Part shown: positions 44,860 through 44,894 of the stretch, one piece after another
How the letters are laid out: every line of letters starts with the position of its first letter
How positions within the stretch are numbered: the stretch's first letter is position 1
NCBI GenBank assembly: GCA_029261555.1
Contig: JAJDBB010000009.1
Coordinates: forward strand, 1 to 44,894
Origin: Nitrospinaceae bacterium
GTDB taxonomy: Bacteria; Nitrospinota; Nitrospinia; Nitrospinales; JACRGP01
Length of the DNA stretch: 44,894 nt
Reading direction: 5' to 3'
Notes under the pieces: model-generated
Told to the model about the DNA's origin: nothing
The model's input: only the letters and a program-made list of their open reading frames with translations
Database searches by the model: none
Program-made: the position numbers and the translations under genes

Positions 44860-44888
44860 ACTATAGCAAACCAAAATTTTCGGGTCAA
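44860..44888 (-). promoter_or_regulatory. Strong sigma-70-like promoter for the glmU-glmU-like-glmS operon
   Basis: On the minus strand TTGACC (44888-44883), a 17-base spacer, then TATAGT (44865-44860). Both are one or two bases from consensus. Transcription would start near 44853, giving a leader of about 78 bases that contains the hairpin. Confidence 0.62.
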
Positions 44889-44894
44889 GAATGG

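Overview
The window looks like chromosomal core DNA from a free-living Gram-negative bacterium. It carries MreBCD with PBP2, a PpiD-type periplasmic chaperone, several exported TPR proteins and no plasmid or phage backbone. GC content looks moderate (about half), genes are densely packed, and TTG and GTG starts are frequent. The gene set (a ThiD-ThiN fusion, an archaeal-style GlmU-like protein beside a stand-alone GlmU uridylyltransferase, and DUF1858 fused to a haem-copper-oxidase-like membrane domain) suggests Nitrospinota or a related deltaproteobacterial-type lineage. That placement is inference from style and family memory, not from a database search.

Layout. 1-2.2 kb: the start of a bacterioferritin gene (cut by the window edge), then era-map on the minus strand. 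2.3-4.85 kb: plus-strand hemW, an exported TPR protein and mazG. 4.87-7.2 kb: minus-strand glycosyltransferase, a tiny basic protein, a strong inverted repeat, and a four-helix oxidase-like/DUF1858 fusion. 7.3-11.5 kb: a complete pstSCAB-phoU phosphate operon. 11.6-14.65 kb: a dispersed repeat, a double-SH3 exported protein, an unrecognised 310-residue protein and an aldehyde dehydrogenase. 14.66-17.3 kb: a minus-strand two-component system led by two small genes. 17.4-20.3 kb: an accessory patch with a decayed IS1380-type transposase remnant abutting an AlgI-like O-acyltransferase and its SGNH partner. 20.4-25.5 kb: an SDR, gatB, a DUF1566 lipobox-less exported protein, a long TPR protein and a Bcp peroxiredoxin. 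25.5-31.7 kb: an Xaa-Pro peptidase, an HMCES/YedK protein, a TPMT-like methyltransferase, a TraB-family protein and uvrB. 31.7-36.8 kb: the cell-shape operon mreB-mreC-mreD-mrdA-pilZ. 37-40.9 kb: a PpiD-like chaperone, thiDN and a methyltransferase. 40.9-44.9 kb: glmU(N-terminal)-glmU-like-glmS behind a strong promoter.

Together these cover phosphate uptake, cell-wall precursor supply (GlcN-6-P to UDP-GlcNAc), cell-wall elongation, outer-membrane protein folding, DNA repair and nucleotide sanitation, plus envelope polysaccharide decoration. The most unusual items are the oxidase-like/DUF1858 fusion, the GlmU-like protein whose two active sites both lack expected residues, a 76-bp repeat shared by two distant intergenic regions (one inside the mre operon), the IS1380 remnant at the edge of the acyltransferase patch, and a probable leaderless methyltransferase transcript. 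No tRNA, rRNA, CRISPR array or intact mobile element was seen.
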